DNA of 26,641 bases from an uncultured Chitinophagales bacterium (GCA_946886475.1 CAMPIQ010000034.1:1-26641); one strand, 5' to 3'. Positions 14,854-23,236 are shown, counted from the first letter of the stretch. Translations and numbers: made by a program. Notes: a model not told the origin generated them from the sequence alone.

Positions 14854-16800
14854 ATGAAAAGAAATATCCTTTTTTTATTAGGCATTTGTTTTTTTGTAAG
14901 CGGAACCGCACAGGTGAATTATGATCACCGTAAAGCTTTTGATCCTGAATTTTATCCTCATCATGGCAATGAGTTCAGAAGTGCCGGCGGACAACCAGGA
15001 CCAAAATACTGGCAGAACCGGGCCGACTATGATCTTGCCTGTACATTAGATACTTCCAGTCACAGTGTTTCAGGTACGGTAGAGATAATGTATACCAATA
15101 ATTCACCGGATGATCTTGATTTTCTCTGGCTTCAGATGGACCAGAATATTTATCAGAAGGATTCAAGGGGTTCGGCAACAACCACTCAAACCGGAGGTCG
15201 CTGGGCCAATGCAGAATTTACAAAAGGATATGTTACCAGATCAATTACTGTAGATATCAATGGACATAAGTATACCCCCAAAACCACTACCACGGACACA
15301 CGCATGCAGGTATGGCTGCAACAACCGTTAAAAGCATCTGGTAATAAAATAAAATTAACCATCAGCTATCAGTTTCAGGTTCCGGAATATGGTACGGACA
15401 GAATGGGCAGGTTATCTACGGTGAATGGATGGATCTATGAAGTGGCACAATGGTTTCCCAGGATGGCCGTTTATGATGATATACGGGGTTGGAATACCCT
15501 GCCTTATTTAGGCGCAGGTGAATTTTATCTTGAATATGGCAATACAGAATTTTCCATTACGGCACCTGCGGATATGATCATTGTTGGTTCGGGTGAACTG
15601 GTGAATGAAAAAGAGGTACTGACGCCGGTTCAGCAAAGCCGTCTGGCTTCAGCCAGATTAAGTGATAAAACCGTTATTATCAGATCAGATAAGGAAGTTA
15701 AGGAGCGCAGTTCAAGACCAAAGAGTGGCAATCTTACCTGGAAATTCAGGATTGAAAATACAAGGGATGTGGCCTGGGCAGCATCCAAAGCTTTTGTATG
15801 GGATGCGGCAAAAATAAATTTACCCAGTGGCAAAACATCACTTGCCATGAGTGTGTATCCGGTTGAAAGCATCAAAAAGGACGGATGGCAGAGAAGCACT
15901 GAATTTGTAAAAGGAAGTATTGAGCATTATTCAAAAAAATGGTTTGAATATCCCTATCCTGCTGCTGTAAATGTGGCCGGAGTAGTTGGAGGAATGGAAT
16001 ATCCGGGCATTGTGTTTTGCAGCGCATTTGCCAGCGGCGCCGGACTGTGGGGCGTAACAGATCATGAATTCGGACATACCTGGTTTCCTATGATCGTTGG
16101 AAGCAATGAAAGGAAATATGCCTGGATGGATGAGGGGTTCAATACTTTTATCAATGAACTTTCCACGAGGGAATTCAACAAAGGTGAATATGCCGAATTC
16201 TCTTTTTTTGATATGGACGAAGCAGTACAGGATGCATTTACCTACCAGGTAGATCCTTTAGGTGCAACACCTGATGTAATTCAGCAACACAATCTCGGTA
16301 CCATTGCTTATCAAAAACCGGCGATGATGCTTGATGCATTAAGGAATGTGGTGCTGGGCCCTGAACGTTTTGACGCAGCCTTTCAGGAATATATCAAACG
16401 CTGGGCTTTTAAACATCCTACGCCCTGGGATTTTTTCAGAACAATGGAAAATGTAAGCGGTGAGGATCTGGGATGGTTCTGGAGAGGATGGATATTCAAT
16501 ACCTGGAAGCTTGATCAGAAGGTGGCAGGAGTAGTATATAATGAGAAAGACCCCAAAAATGGTTCGGCGGTAACACTTGAAAATATTTCTCAAATGGTAA
16601 TGCCCGTTACGGTTATTGTGAAAGAACAAAACGGCAAACAGCATACGTTCAATCTACCGGTGGAAATTTGGCAGCGCGGTCCGGTTTATACATTCAATGT
16701 AAATTCAACCAGTAAGATCACCGACGTAATTCTTGATCCTGAAAAAAAATTGCCGGACGTGAATAGAAAGAACAATAGTTTGGATAAAAAGGGTTTTTAA
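14854..16800 (+). CDS. Secreted M1-family metallopeptidase
   Basis: Zinc peptidase related to aminopeptidase N, exported via an N-terminal signal peptide ([20 protein letters not shown]). Residues about 45-260 form the M1 N-terminal beta domain. The catalytic domain has [10 protein letters not shown] in place of the GAMEN exopeptidase motif, then HEFGH at 404-408 with the third zinc ligand Glu427 (HExxH-18-E), and a likely proton donor Tyr in the following region ([14 protein letters not shown]). The final ~100 residues are a beta-rich tail (VAGVVYNEK..., [21 protein letters not shown]). At 648 aa it is shorter than classic PepN and lacks a full helical C-terminal domain, as in many Bacteroidota M1 enzymes. 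It ends one base before a heptamer repeat tract. Confidence 0.93.
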   Translation: MKRNILFLLGICFFVSGTAQVNYDHRKAFDPEFYPHHGNEFRSAGGQPGPKYWQNRADYDLACTLDTSSHSVSGTVEIMYTNNSPDDLDFLWLQMDQNIYQKDSRGSATTTQTGGRWANAEFTKGYVTRSITVDINGHKYTPKTTTTDTRMQVWLQQPLKASGNKIKLTISYQFQVPEYGTDRMGRLSTVNGWIYEVAQWFPRMAVYDDIRGWNTLPYLGAGEFYLEYGNTEFSITAPADMIIVGSGELVNEKEVLTPVQQSRLASARLSDKTVIIRSDKEVKERSSRPKSGNLTWKFRIENTRDVAWAASKAFVWDAAKINLPSGKTSLAMSVYPVESIKKDGWQRSTEFVKGSIEHYSKKWFEYPYPAAVNVAGVVGGMEYPGIVFCSAFASGAGLWGVTDHEFGHTWFPMIVGSNERKYAWMDEGFNTFINELSTREFNKGEYAEFSFFDMDEAVQDAFTYQVDPLGATPDVIQQHNLGTIAYQKPAMMLDALRNVVLGPERFDAAFQEYIKRWAFKHPTPWDFFRTMENVSGEDLGWFWRGWIFNTWKLDQKVAGVVYNEKDPKNGSAVTLENISQMVMPVTVIVKEQNGKQHTFNLPVEIWQRGPVYTFNVNSTSKITDVILDPEKKLPDVNRKNNSLDKKGF

Positions 16801-16856
16801 TAGCCAATAGCCAATAGCCACCAATAGCAAATAGCTAGTGGCTATTGGCCATTGCC
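16801..16856. repeat. Heptanucleotide repeat with inverted copy between convergent genes
   Basis: TAGCCAA twice, TAGCCAC, CAATAGC and AAATAGC in 7-bp phase, followed by an inverted set. GCCAATAGCCAC (16810-16821) pairs perfectly over 12 bp with GTGGCTATTGGC (16838-16849) around a 16-nt loop, with four more pairs beyond one mismatch. The right half runs into the last codons of the phosphoesterase gene (its stop is at 16835-16837). The stem could end transcription from both sides but lacks a T-run. Confidence 0.75.
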
Positions 16857-17941
16857 TCCAGCAACTCTGCCAAGGCTGCTTCTTCCAGTATCATTCTTAC
16901 TGGTTTTCCACCTTTTGAATTCCATTTGATCAGTCTTATGCAATCCTCATCTATTTCAATTCCTGTTATATCTCCGTCATTATAACAGCAACAACCTGTA
17001 TTGAAATAGCTGGGTTTTAATTTCAGATAATCGGGTGAGATGGTGGTGTACTCGAATTTCCTTAGCTGAATTTCTTTCTGCAGGGATTCGATCATGCTTT
17101 CATCTTTCATTTGCCGGGCAAATAATAGACTGCGGTACAATCTTTCAATGTGCGTTAATGATTCAAAAACAGGTTGATGAGTATGCCCTGTGATCAATAA
17201 GAGGTTTTTCTGACCAGCACTCCAGTCATACATCATCTGGTTGTGTGTGGTTTTTAAACTGGCATCATAAGCCGGAGTGTTGGGGTTAATCCGTAGAAAA
17301 GATTGCAATGGCGCCCAGATCTTTGATACAAAGAATTTGCTGAACCAGTTACCGTCGCTCACTGCATCGCCCTGGTGACCATGGGTGCAAAAAATATTCA
17401 GTTGCGCATTGTTTACGCTGGTCTGCAGCAATACGCCTTCGTGAATAGGCACGTCCATATCATAGATTTCCCTGATCTGGAAAAAAGCAAGCGGATCATT
17501 CTTCCAATAAAGGTCATGATTGCCTATTATCTTAATGAACCGGTTGGCATGCGCAAATTTTTTTTCTTTTTCAAATGCCGGTTGCTGGTTTTTTTTAACG
17601 GACAAGAACATATTTTCCCAGAGTTCCTCACAGTCGCCCAGGGCTATATAAGAATATCCTTTTTCAAAATAAAAATCGAGGGCGCTAAGGTAGTTCAACT
17701 CGCAAAGCATAAAGTCGTCGGCTCCATTTCTTGCGCCTTTATGATGGTCAGAAAAAATAATGAACTTTTCCTTGGTGCAGTCAAAGGGTATTACAAGGCC
17801 TTTTTTCTTTTCAGATTTTATGATGCAGTCCAGCAGGGAACCAAGGGCACTGAAGATCCTTTCTTTATCTGGTTTGGATGTGAACCTTTCCGAAGCCCAC
17901 ATCACGGGTTTAAGTAAAATTTTCCTGAGCCAGTTTAACAT
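16835..17941 (-). CDS. Calcineurin-like metallophosphoesterase
   Basis: Cytoplasmic dinuclear-metal phosphoesterase of unknown substrate, 368 aa. The metal-binding motifs are complete and in order: SDHHKG (Asp65, His67), LGDCEELW (Asp103), GNHD (Asn141, His142), THGHQGD (His187, His189) and TGHTHQP (His253, His255). The spacing resembles the UDP-2,3-diacylglucosamine pyrophosphatase (LpxH)-like branch, but it is longer than LpxH and I would not assign that reaction. No signal peptide is apparent; the N-terminus is amphipathic and basic (MLNWLRKILLKPVMWASERF). Its ATG shares one base with the stop of the upstream trehalase gene (TGATG), so they form a coupled pair. Its last codons (AMANSH) lie within a heptamer repeat tract. 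Confidence 0.88.
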   Translation of the reverse strand: MLNWLRKILLKPVMWASERFTSKPDKERIFSALGSLLDCIIKSEKKKGLVIPFDCTKEKFIIFSDHHKGARNGADDFMLCELNYLSALDFYFEKGYSYIALGDCEELWENMFLSVKKNQQPAFEKEKKFAHANRFIKIIGNHDLYWKNDPLAFFQIREIYDMDVPIHEGVLLQTSVNNAQLNIFCTHGHQGDAVSDGNWFSKFFVSKIWAPLQSFLRINPNTPAYDASLKTTHNQMMYDWSAGQKNLLLITGHTHQPVFESLTHIERLYRSLLFARQMKDESMIESLQKEIQLRKFEYTTISPDYLKLKPSYFNTGCCCYNDGDITGIEIDEDCIRLIKWNSKGGKPVRMILEEAALAELLEAMANSH

Positions 17942-19488
17942 CAGTTGAGATTATATTTCCTGATCAGTGCAATCAATACTCCATTTGTCCATCCAAAACC
18001 ATCCTGAGAAGGATATTCTCCTCCACCGGCTTCAAGATCCGTATCCACCACATTATACTTCTCCATTAATTTACCTGTTGCGGAATATACTTTCTTATTG
18101 AGTGCCACCCATCGCTTTGCAATATCCTTTGATAAAAGCGTTTGCCCATAATTTTCAAGTGCCTGAATGCTTATCCATTGCAAAGGCGCCCATCCATTGG
18201 GAGCATCCCACTGCTGACCCGTGTTTTTGGTTGTGGTTACGAGTCCGCCTGCTTTTAGAAAGCTTTTCTTTAAAACAGGCGCTGCAATTTTCATTTGCAT
18301 GCTGTCTGCCAGCTGTACATAGAATGGGAACATACCCGCCAGCGTTAAAGAGGTGGACTGGGTTTTTGAATAAATAATATAATCTGTATAGAACTTCAGT
18401 TTTTTTGACCAGCAATATTTTTGGATGGCACGTTGTCTTCTTTTTGCCAGTTCCTTGTATAATGCAGACCTTAACATGTTACCACTTTCATCATAAGATC
18501 TGGCCAGTGTTTTTTCCAGGTGAAAGAGCAAACTGTTCAGATCAACCGGAATAATAGCCGTGGTTTGAATGGTGCTTAGGTCTTTTCCATTTCTGAACCA
18601 CCGGCTGCTGAAATCCCAGCCGCTTTCTGCAGCCGAGCGCAGGTTGCGGTAGATGAATGCATGTGAATCGGGGTGATGCCGGGAGGCTGTTTTTACATCT
18701 TCATAATATGATTCCTGTCTTGGAACAGAAAGTTGGTCATAGTACCGGTTTAAGATATTTCCATCAGGCATTTTTACCACATGCATGGTTTGAGCCGTTC
18801 TGTCCATCCAGTAATTATATTCTTTTTCCAAAACCGGTTGGTACAATACATAGGTTTGATTGCCTTTTACCTCTGCCAGGAGGTCAATCATCAAACTGAA
18901 AAAAGGAGGTTGTGAACGGCTGAGATAATAGGATCGGTTTCCGTTGGGGATGTGTCCGTACCGGTCAATAAGGTAGGCAAAGTTTTGTACCATATCCTCA
19001 AGTAATTCATATTGTCCACTTTCCTTTAATCCAAGCATGGTAAAATAAGAATCCCAATAATAAATTTCCCGGAATCGTCCACCCGGAACTATATAGGGTT
19101 CCGGTAAGGGAAGTAAAGAAGAACCCTGAACCAGCGTGTCACTTTTTCTTTTCAGAACATTCCACAATTCATTGATATGGTCAACTACATTTTCTTTGGT
19201 GGCTTTGTATGTAACAATAGGTTCTGCGGGGATGATAAAATTATTTTCTACAAATAATTTCAAACTGAATTTAAGGTTCGGATTTTTCTTTATGTTCTTA
19301 TACGCCTCTACAATTTCAGCCGGATCTTTTTTTGGAATGCAATCCACAAAGGTTTTACTGTCAGGAAAGATCCTGGCCATCTGCACATCTGTGAACAGTT
19401 CGCCATAGATCTTATCCGGCGTAAGCACCGTTTGGGCATTACCAATGTAAAAGGTGCATAGAAAAAAGAAAAATAAAAGCTTGCGCAT
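17941..19488 (-). CDS. treA: Secreted alpha,alpha-trehalase, GH37
   Basis: Inverting glycoside hydrolase that splits trehalose into two glucoses, acting outside the cytoplasm: the first ~19 residues are a signal peptide (MRKLLFFFFLCTFYIGNAQ). Both GH37 signatures are present: PGGRFREIYYWDSYF at about 135-149, and QWDAPNGWAPLQW at about 426-438. The catalytic Asp lies in ESGWDFSSRW (Asp292), and GGGEYPSQDGFGWTNGV near the C-terminus is the conserved region expected to hold the catalytic Glu. At 515 aa it matches TreA length. The enzyme lies in a coupled pair with a metallophosphoesterase, so a shared role in trehalose or sugar-phosphate turnover is possible but unproven. A heptamer tract lies 14 nt upstream of its start. 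Confidence 0.94.
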   Translation of the reverse strand: MRKLLFFFFLCTFYIGNAQTVLTPDKIYGELFTDVQMARIFPDSKTFVDCIPKKDPAEIVEAYKNIKKNPNLKFSLKLFVENNFIIPAEPIVTYKATKENVVDHINELWNVLKRKSDTLVQGSSLLPLPEPYIVPGGRFREIYYWDSYFTMLGLKESGQYELLEDMVQNFAYLIDRYGHIPNGNRSYYLSRSQPPFFSLMIDLLAEVKGNQTYVLYQPVLEKEYNYWMDRTAQTMHVVKMPDGNILNRYYDQLSVPRQESYYEDVKTASRHHPDSHAFIYRNLRSAAESGWDFSSRWFRNGKDLSTIQTTAIIPVDLNSLLFHLEKTLARSYDESGNMLRSALYKELAKRRQRAIQKYCWSKKLKFYTDYIIYSKTQSTSLTLAGMFPFYVQLADSMQMKIAAPVLKKSFLKAGGLVTTTKNTGQQWDAPNGWAPLQWISIQALENYGQTLLSKDIAKRWVALNKKVYSATGKLMEKYNVVDTDLEAGGGEYPSQDGFGWTNGVLIALIRKYNLN

Positions 19489-19502
19489 GGAAAAGTATTA
19501 GA

Positions 19503-19530
19503 TCAAAGTTTAAAGTTTAAAGTTCAAAGT
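19503..19530. repeat. Heptanucleotide tandem repeat (TYAAAGT x4)
   Basis: Exactly four 7-bp units, TCAAAGT, TTAAAGT, TTAAAGT, TCAAAGT, just upstream of the trehalase start. Layout and outer/inner unit difference match the in-frame tract at 10069-10096, which differs only by A instead of G at unit position 6. Confidence 0.9.
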
Positions 19531-19649
19531 AGCGCCGTTCTCTTCAGTGACTTTGCATAAAAACCCGAGGTTAATTGCTTTTTTAGCCCGGTTCACTTTT
19601 TAAATTGAAGACTTTAATGTACTGATCATTCACTACGGGCGCAAAACCT

Positions 19650-20045
19650 TTAATTAGTATCTGGCGCTTTTACTCCGGTCATACTGATCTCCACATTTAC
19701 GAATTTTGGAAGTGCGGAAACCTGCACGGTTTCTCTTGCAGGAAAATCGCCCTCAAAATATTTTCCATATACTTCGTTGACCTCACCAAAACGGTTCATA
19801 TCAGTAATGAAAATGGTTGTTTTTACTACATGGCTGAAATTAAATCCGGCATCCTGTAAAATATTTTTCAGGTTTTTCATCACCTGGTGGGTTTCCTCCT
19901 GGATATCTTTATTTTTTAACTGCCCGGTGGAGGGATCAATACAAATTTGACCAGAGATATAAATTGTTCCATTTACAATTACTGCCTGGTTGTAGGGACC
20001 AATAGGTGATGGCGCATTGCTGGTATTGATAATTTTCTTTTCCAT
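19650..20045 (-). CDS. ridA: RidA family reactive imine/enamine deaminase
   Basis: Cytoplasmic homotrimer that hydrolyses reactive 2-aminoacrylate-type intermediates released by PLP enzymes. The 131-residue length is standard. Typical features: APSPIGPYNQAV near the N-terminus, YISGQICIDPSTG, and FPARETVQVSALPKFVNVEI, which holds the substrate-carboxylate-binding Arg104 (Arg105 in common RidA numbering) and Glu119. The C-terminus (SMTGVKAPDTN) deviates from the usual EIEAIA ending but is not truncated. The gene is divergent from the 3-hydroxyacyl-CoA dehydrogenase-like gene, with an inverted repeat in the 92-nt gap. Confidence 0.95.
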   Translation of the reverse strand: MEKKIINTSNAPSPIGPYNQAVIVNGTIYISGQICIDPSTGQLKNKDIQEETHQVMKNLKNILQDAGFNFSHVVKTTIFITDMNRFGEVNEVYGKYFEGDFPARETVQVSALPKFVNVEISMTGVKAPDTN

Positions 20046-20097
20046 TATACGAATTACCCAAATTAGAATGAATTCACGTAAAAAATTTTTGATAAGG

Positions 20098-20124
20098 CCA
20101 ATTTGTCAAATTCATACAAATTGG
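20098..20124. promoter_or_regulatory. Inverted repeat in the ridA / dehydrogenase-like divergent gap
   Basis: CCAATTTG (20098-20105) and CAAATTGG (20117-20124) are perfect 8-bp inverted arms around an 11-nt spacer, a size typical of dimeric repressor operators. The TTTG in the left arm lies 19 nt upstream of a TGTATTTCG stretch that could be the -7 region of the rightward gene, so a bound protein could block it. Confidence 0.5.
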
Positions 20125-20137
20125 TGTATTTCGCGTG

Positions 20138-20773
20138 ATGCATATTGTAGTGATCTGTAATGAAGCGCAGAAGGCTGAACTGTTAACTAATGGTTTTTCG
20201 GGTGATCAGGAACCTGTATTTCTGAATGACCCGGAAGAACTCAACGGCATTCATCTGCCATCTGCCATTATAGACCTTCAGTTTCAACATGATCCTGCCA
20301 GGATAAAACTACTTGGGTCTTTCCTTCCAGCCCTGGTTATAATAAACAGCGTATCATTTGTTTTACTGGAAACAAATACTTCTTTTGTAAGGATCAATGG
20401 CTGGTCTTCCTTTTTGTCATCCACCCTTATTGAAGCTTCCTGTATATCCGAAGAATTGAAAAAAAGAACAGCTGATGTTTTTCAGCAGTTCAATAAAACG
20501 CCAGCATGGCTGCCCGATGTACCAGGCTTCGTCACTCCGAGAGTGGTGAGCATGATCATTAATGAAGCTTTCCTTGCACTGGAAGAAGGCGTAAGCACAA
20601 AGGAAGAAATGGACACAGCTATGAAACTGGGAACAAATTACCCTTTCGGTCCTTTTGAATGGGCCAATAAGATAGGGATTGATAATGTTCTTCAATTGCT
20701 AAAAAAATTATCATTTACGGAAACCCGTTATTTGCCTTCTTTCCACCTGATTCAGGCGGGCACTGCATCCTGA
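20138..20773 (+). CDS. 3-hydroxyacyl-CoA dehydrogenase-like protein with degenerate N-domain
   Basis: The C-terminal half (about residues 128-200) matches the 3-hydroxyacyl-CoA dehydrogenase C-terminal domain: VPGFVTPRVVSMIINEAFLA, EEGVSTKEEMDTAMKLG, NYPFGPFEWANKIGIDNV. That domain normally supplies dimerisation and part of the active site. The N-terminal half starts MHIVVICNEAQKAELL, where an active enzyme would have the GxGxMG NAD-binding loop; the glycines are missing. The usual catalytic SSN-H region is also not recognisable. At 211 aa the protein is about 70 aa shorter than a full enzyme. It is probably a non-catalytic or divergent paralogue. A GTG at 20135 would add one residue; ATG at 20138 is preferred. 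Confidence 0.8.
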   Translation: MHIVVICNEAQKAELLTNGFSGDQEPVFLNDPEELNGIHLPSAIIDLQFQHDPARIKLLGSFLPALVIINSVSFVLLETNTSFVRINGWSSFLSSTLIEASCISEELKKRTADVFQQFNKTPAWLPDVPGFVTPRVVSMIINEAFLALEEGVSTKEEMDTAMKLGTNYPFGPFEWANKIGIDNVLQLLKKLSFTETRYLPSFHLIQAGTAS

Positions 20774-20858
20774 CAGTATTATTTATCCACATCTATTTGT
20801 TTTAAATGCGGGTATGCTAAAAAAATTAGTAATTTAGTGTTCCAATAAAACCATTAAT

Positions 20859-21503
20859 ATGGAACCTGTCAACTTTCATTTGCCCGGATACCGCATAAAC
20901 GAGTATTTGCTTGTGATCAAACCCCAGGAAGAACTGTGGCAGAAGATCATTAAATTAAAACAGGAGTTTGCCGGCAAATACCAAATGCCCATGGCTAAAT
21001 ATCTGAAGCCACACATTGCACTTGTAAATTTCATGGTGCTTGATATGATGGAAGAGAAAGTGGTGAATCGTTTACAAACCATATCCATGGGTATTGCTCC
21101 TTTTAAAATAGAGCTGAAGGATTTCGGAAGTTATCCTTCACACACCCTGTTTATTAATGTAGTTTCAAAACCGCCGGTACAACAAATTGTGAAGCGGTTA
21201 AAAGATATGCAGCGGTTAATGAAGCTCAACCAGGAAAATAAACCGCACTATATTGATGAACCTCATATTGCCATTGCCCGGAAATTAAAGCCCTGGCAGT
21301 ATGAGAGGAGCTGGCTTGAATATTCAAACCGCCAGTTTACAGGAAGGTTCATTGCCGACAACATGTTATTGCTCAGGCGGACAGCAGGTGAAAAAACGGG
21401 TTTCCAGATCGTAAAAAGATTTGAGTTTATGAATTTGCCTGTGACAACCCGGCAGGCGAGTTTATTTCAGCCACCGGCTCCCCGGTTACCGTTTCACGCA
21501 TGA
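20859..21503 (+). CDS. 2H phosphoesterase-like (2'-5' RNA ligase / LigT superfamily) protein
   Basis: The 214-residue protein has the two-lobed 2H fold pattern with its paired histidine motifs: KPHIALVNF (His52) and EPHIAIARKL (His136). Active members have HxT/S; here the third position is Ala in both (Ala54, Ala138), so catalysis may be altered. Family members act on 2',3'-cyclic or 2'-5' phosphodiesters of RNA. After the domain, a short tail carries QASLF (199-203), which fits the bacterial beta-clamp-binding pentapeptide and is identical to the one in UmuC downstream, then a Pro-rich end. It lies 85 nt after the dehydrogenase-like gene and 81 nt before the radical SAM gene, all on the same strand. 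Confidence 0.85.
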   Translation: MEPVNFHLPGYRINEYLLVIKPQEELWQKIIKLKQEFAGKYQMPMAKYLKPHIALVNFMVLDMMEEKVVNRLQTISMGIAPFKIELKDFGSYPSHTLFINVVSKPPVQQIVKRLKDMQRLMKLNQENKPHYIDEPHIAIARKLKPWQYERSWLEYSNRQFTGRFIADNMLLLRRTAGEKTGFQIVKRFEFMNLPVTTRQASLFQPPAPRLPFHA

Positions 21504-21584
21504 GAAATTTTGAGGAATAGATCAGGCAACCGGTTGTAAGGATTATTAATCAGCAGGCACTATTCATTACCCACCAGGCAAAAT

Positions 21585-22658
21585 ATGGAATTTTCAGAAA
21601 AGCATACCGGCACTTTTAAAAAAGGACGGGGCGCGCAGATCAATACAAAGAACAGGTTCATCACCAGTGAGGTGACAAGGGAGCATTTGGAAGGGATTGA
21701 CGAATGGGTTGAGCCTGATGTGGCCACTCAATACATCGAAGTTTTTCCAAAGACAATTGTAAATAAAGTGGATAGTCCTGATCTGAGCCTGATGTACAGC
21801 ATGAACCCCTATCAGGGTTGTGAACACGGATGCATTTATTGTTATGCGAGAAATTCATTTGAGTACTGGGGCTATAGTGCGGGCGTTGATTTTGAAACAA
21901 AGATCCTGATAAAGAAAAATGCGCCAGATCTTTTAAGGAAATTCCTGATGAATCCAAAATGGGAACCGGTTCCAATAATGCTTAGCGGCAATACAGATTG
22001 CTATCAGCCTGCTGAGCAAAAATTCAGGTTGACCAGGAAATTACTTGAGGTGTGCAATGAGTTCAATCAGCCAGTTGGCATTCTTACCAAAAATGCCTGG
22101 ATCATTAAGGACAAGGATATACTTCAGGAAATGGCCGGGAAAGGAATCTTATCCGCAATGGTGTCCATTACCACGCTTGATGAAGAGGTGCGCCGGGCCA
22201 TGGAACCCAGAACAACCACAGGAAAGCAACGGTTACGGGTAATTGAAGAACTAAGTAAGGCGGGGGTTAGAATGGGTGTGATGCTTGGACCAATGATACC
22301 AGGATTAAATGAACATGAAATGCAGAGGATCATGAAACTCGCAAGCGAGGCGGGAGCCAGTTTTACTGCCTATACATTCATCCGGTTAAATGGCGCCATA
22401 AAATTGCTGTTCCACGACTGGTTGTACAAAACCTTTCCTGACCGCGCTGATAAGGTTTGGCACCTGATTGAATCGGGCCATGGTGGAAAAGTGAATGACA
22501 GCAGGTGGGGTATGCGCATGCGGGGAGAAGGAAATATAGCGCAACTGGTATCGCAACAATATAAAAAATACGGTAAGCTGTATGGGTTGAATGAGGACAG
22601 GTGGGAACTAGACGTGAGCCAGTTCAGAAGGCCGGGAGAACAGGGAAAGTTATTTTAA
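21585..22658 (+). CDS. PA0069-type radical SAM protein (SplB-like)
   Basis: Radical S-adenosylmethionine enzyme of the PA0069/Rv2578c group, remotely related to spore photoproduct lyase; substrate unknown. The 4Fe-4S motif is CEHGCIYC (Cys79, Cys83, Cys86), preceded by the family-typical SLMYSMNPYQG. Further conserved stretches: LSGNTDCYQPAEQKF, VGILTKN, VSITTLDEEVRRAMEPRTTT, GVMLGPMIPGLNEHE. The N-terminal GRGAQINTKNRF and the FxxxYxxxEGxWxxD-like region are also typical, as is the 357-aa length. It ends precisely in QGKLF, matching the beta-clamp-binding consensus QxxLF. It precedes umuD by 176 nt on the same strand, consistent with a DNA-repair connection, which is inference. Confidence 0.9.
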   Translation: MEFSEKHTGTFKKGRGAQINTKNRFITSEVTREHLEGIDEWVEPDVATQYIEVFPKTIVNKVDSPDLSLMYSMNPYQGCEHGCIYCYARNSFEYWGYSAGVDFETKILIKKNAPDLLRKFLMNPKWEPVPIMLSGNTDCYQPAEQKFRLTRKLLEVCNEFNQPVGILTKNAWIIKDKDILQEMAGKGILSAMVSITTLDEEVRRAMEPRTTTGKQRLRVIEELSKAGVRMGVMLGPMIPGLNEHEMQRIMKLASEAGASFTAYTFIRLNGAIKLLFHDWLYKTFPDRADKVWHLIESGHGGKVNDSRWGMRMRGEGNIAQLVSQQYKKYGKLYGLNEDRWELDVSQFRRPGEQGKLF

Positions 22659-22834
22659 TTCAGGTTCATGATTCAGTCGCTTTATGTATCACATTTTTTA
22701 CAGGGATTGAGTATTGTATTCAAAGTGAAGTGGTAAATGAAGCAGGTTGATAAAAAAATGAAAATTATGTAATGACAATTTGTATGCACCCCCCTCTACA
22801 TAGCAACTAAAATGTACCATTAGCAACAACAAAG
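22659..22834 (+). promoter_or_regulatory. umuDC upstream region with direct repeat TAGCAAC
   Basis: AT-rich 176-nt spacer that should hold the control region of the UmuD operon. TAGCAAC occurs at 22801-22807 and 22821-22827, exactly 20 nt apart (two helical turns), just before the ATG. A run CACCCCCCTC precedes it. No LexA-type palindrome of the E. coli or B. subtilis kind and no exact TTTG/TAnnTTTG pair is visible. Confidence 0.35.
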
Positions 22835-23236
22835 ATGAATAAATCTGAAGTACCTATAAAATTGAAACGCGTGCTGGCCGGGTTTCCATCGCCGGCGAAT
22901 GACTACCTGGAGCCTGACCTGGATTATAATGCCTATTTTAAAAAAAATCCATCTTCCACTTTTTCATTCCGTGTGGAAGGGGAGTCCATGGTGGATGCCT
23001 TCATACCTCATAACAGCATTATAGTGGTGGACCGGTCTGTTAAGCCTGCGAATAATAGTATTGTAGTGGCCAGCCTTGATGGTGAAATGATCGTTAAACA
23101 TTTGATCAGGTTGAAGGACGAAATTTTTCTTTTGCCCGCAAACCAGAAATACAAATCCATTAAGGTAGAACCGGGAATGGATTTTCGTATCTGGGGAACC
23201 GTAACCCATGTGATCATTGATGTATCAAATAGTTGA
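22835..23236 (+). CDS. umuD: UmuD-type S24 self-cleaving protein
   Basis: Accessory and regulatory subunit of DNA polymerase V. On RecA-ssDNA contact it cuts its own N-terminus and the shortened form activates UmuC. At 133 aa it is UmuD-sized, with no LexA DNA-binding domain. The cleavage pair is Ala15-Gly16 (VLAGFPSPA), the nucleophile Ser51 lies in VEGESM, and the general base is Lys88 in EMIVKHL, giving the S24 Ser-Lys dyad at the right spacing. Only 2 nt separate its stop from the umuC ATG. In Bacteroidota, where classical LexA is often missing, what turns this operon on is not obvious. Confidence 0.94.
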   Translation: MNKSEVPIKLKRVLAGFPSPANDYLEPDLDYNAYFKKNPSSTFSFRVEGESMVDAFIPHNSIIVVDRSVKPANNSIVVASLDGEMIVKHLIRLKDEIFLLPANQKYKSIKVEPGMDFRIWGTVTHVIIDVSNS

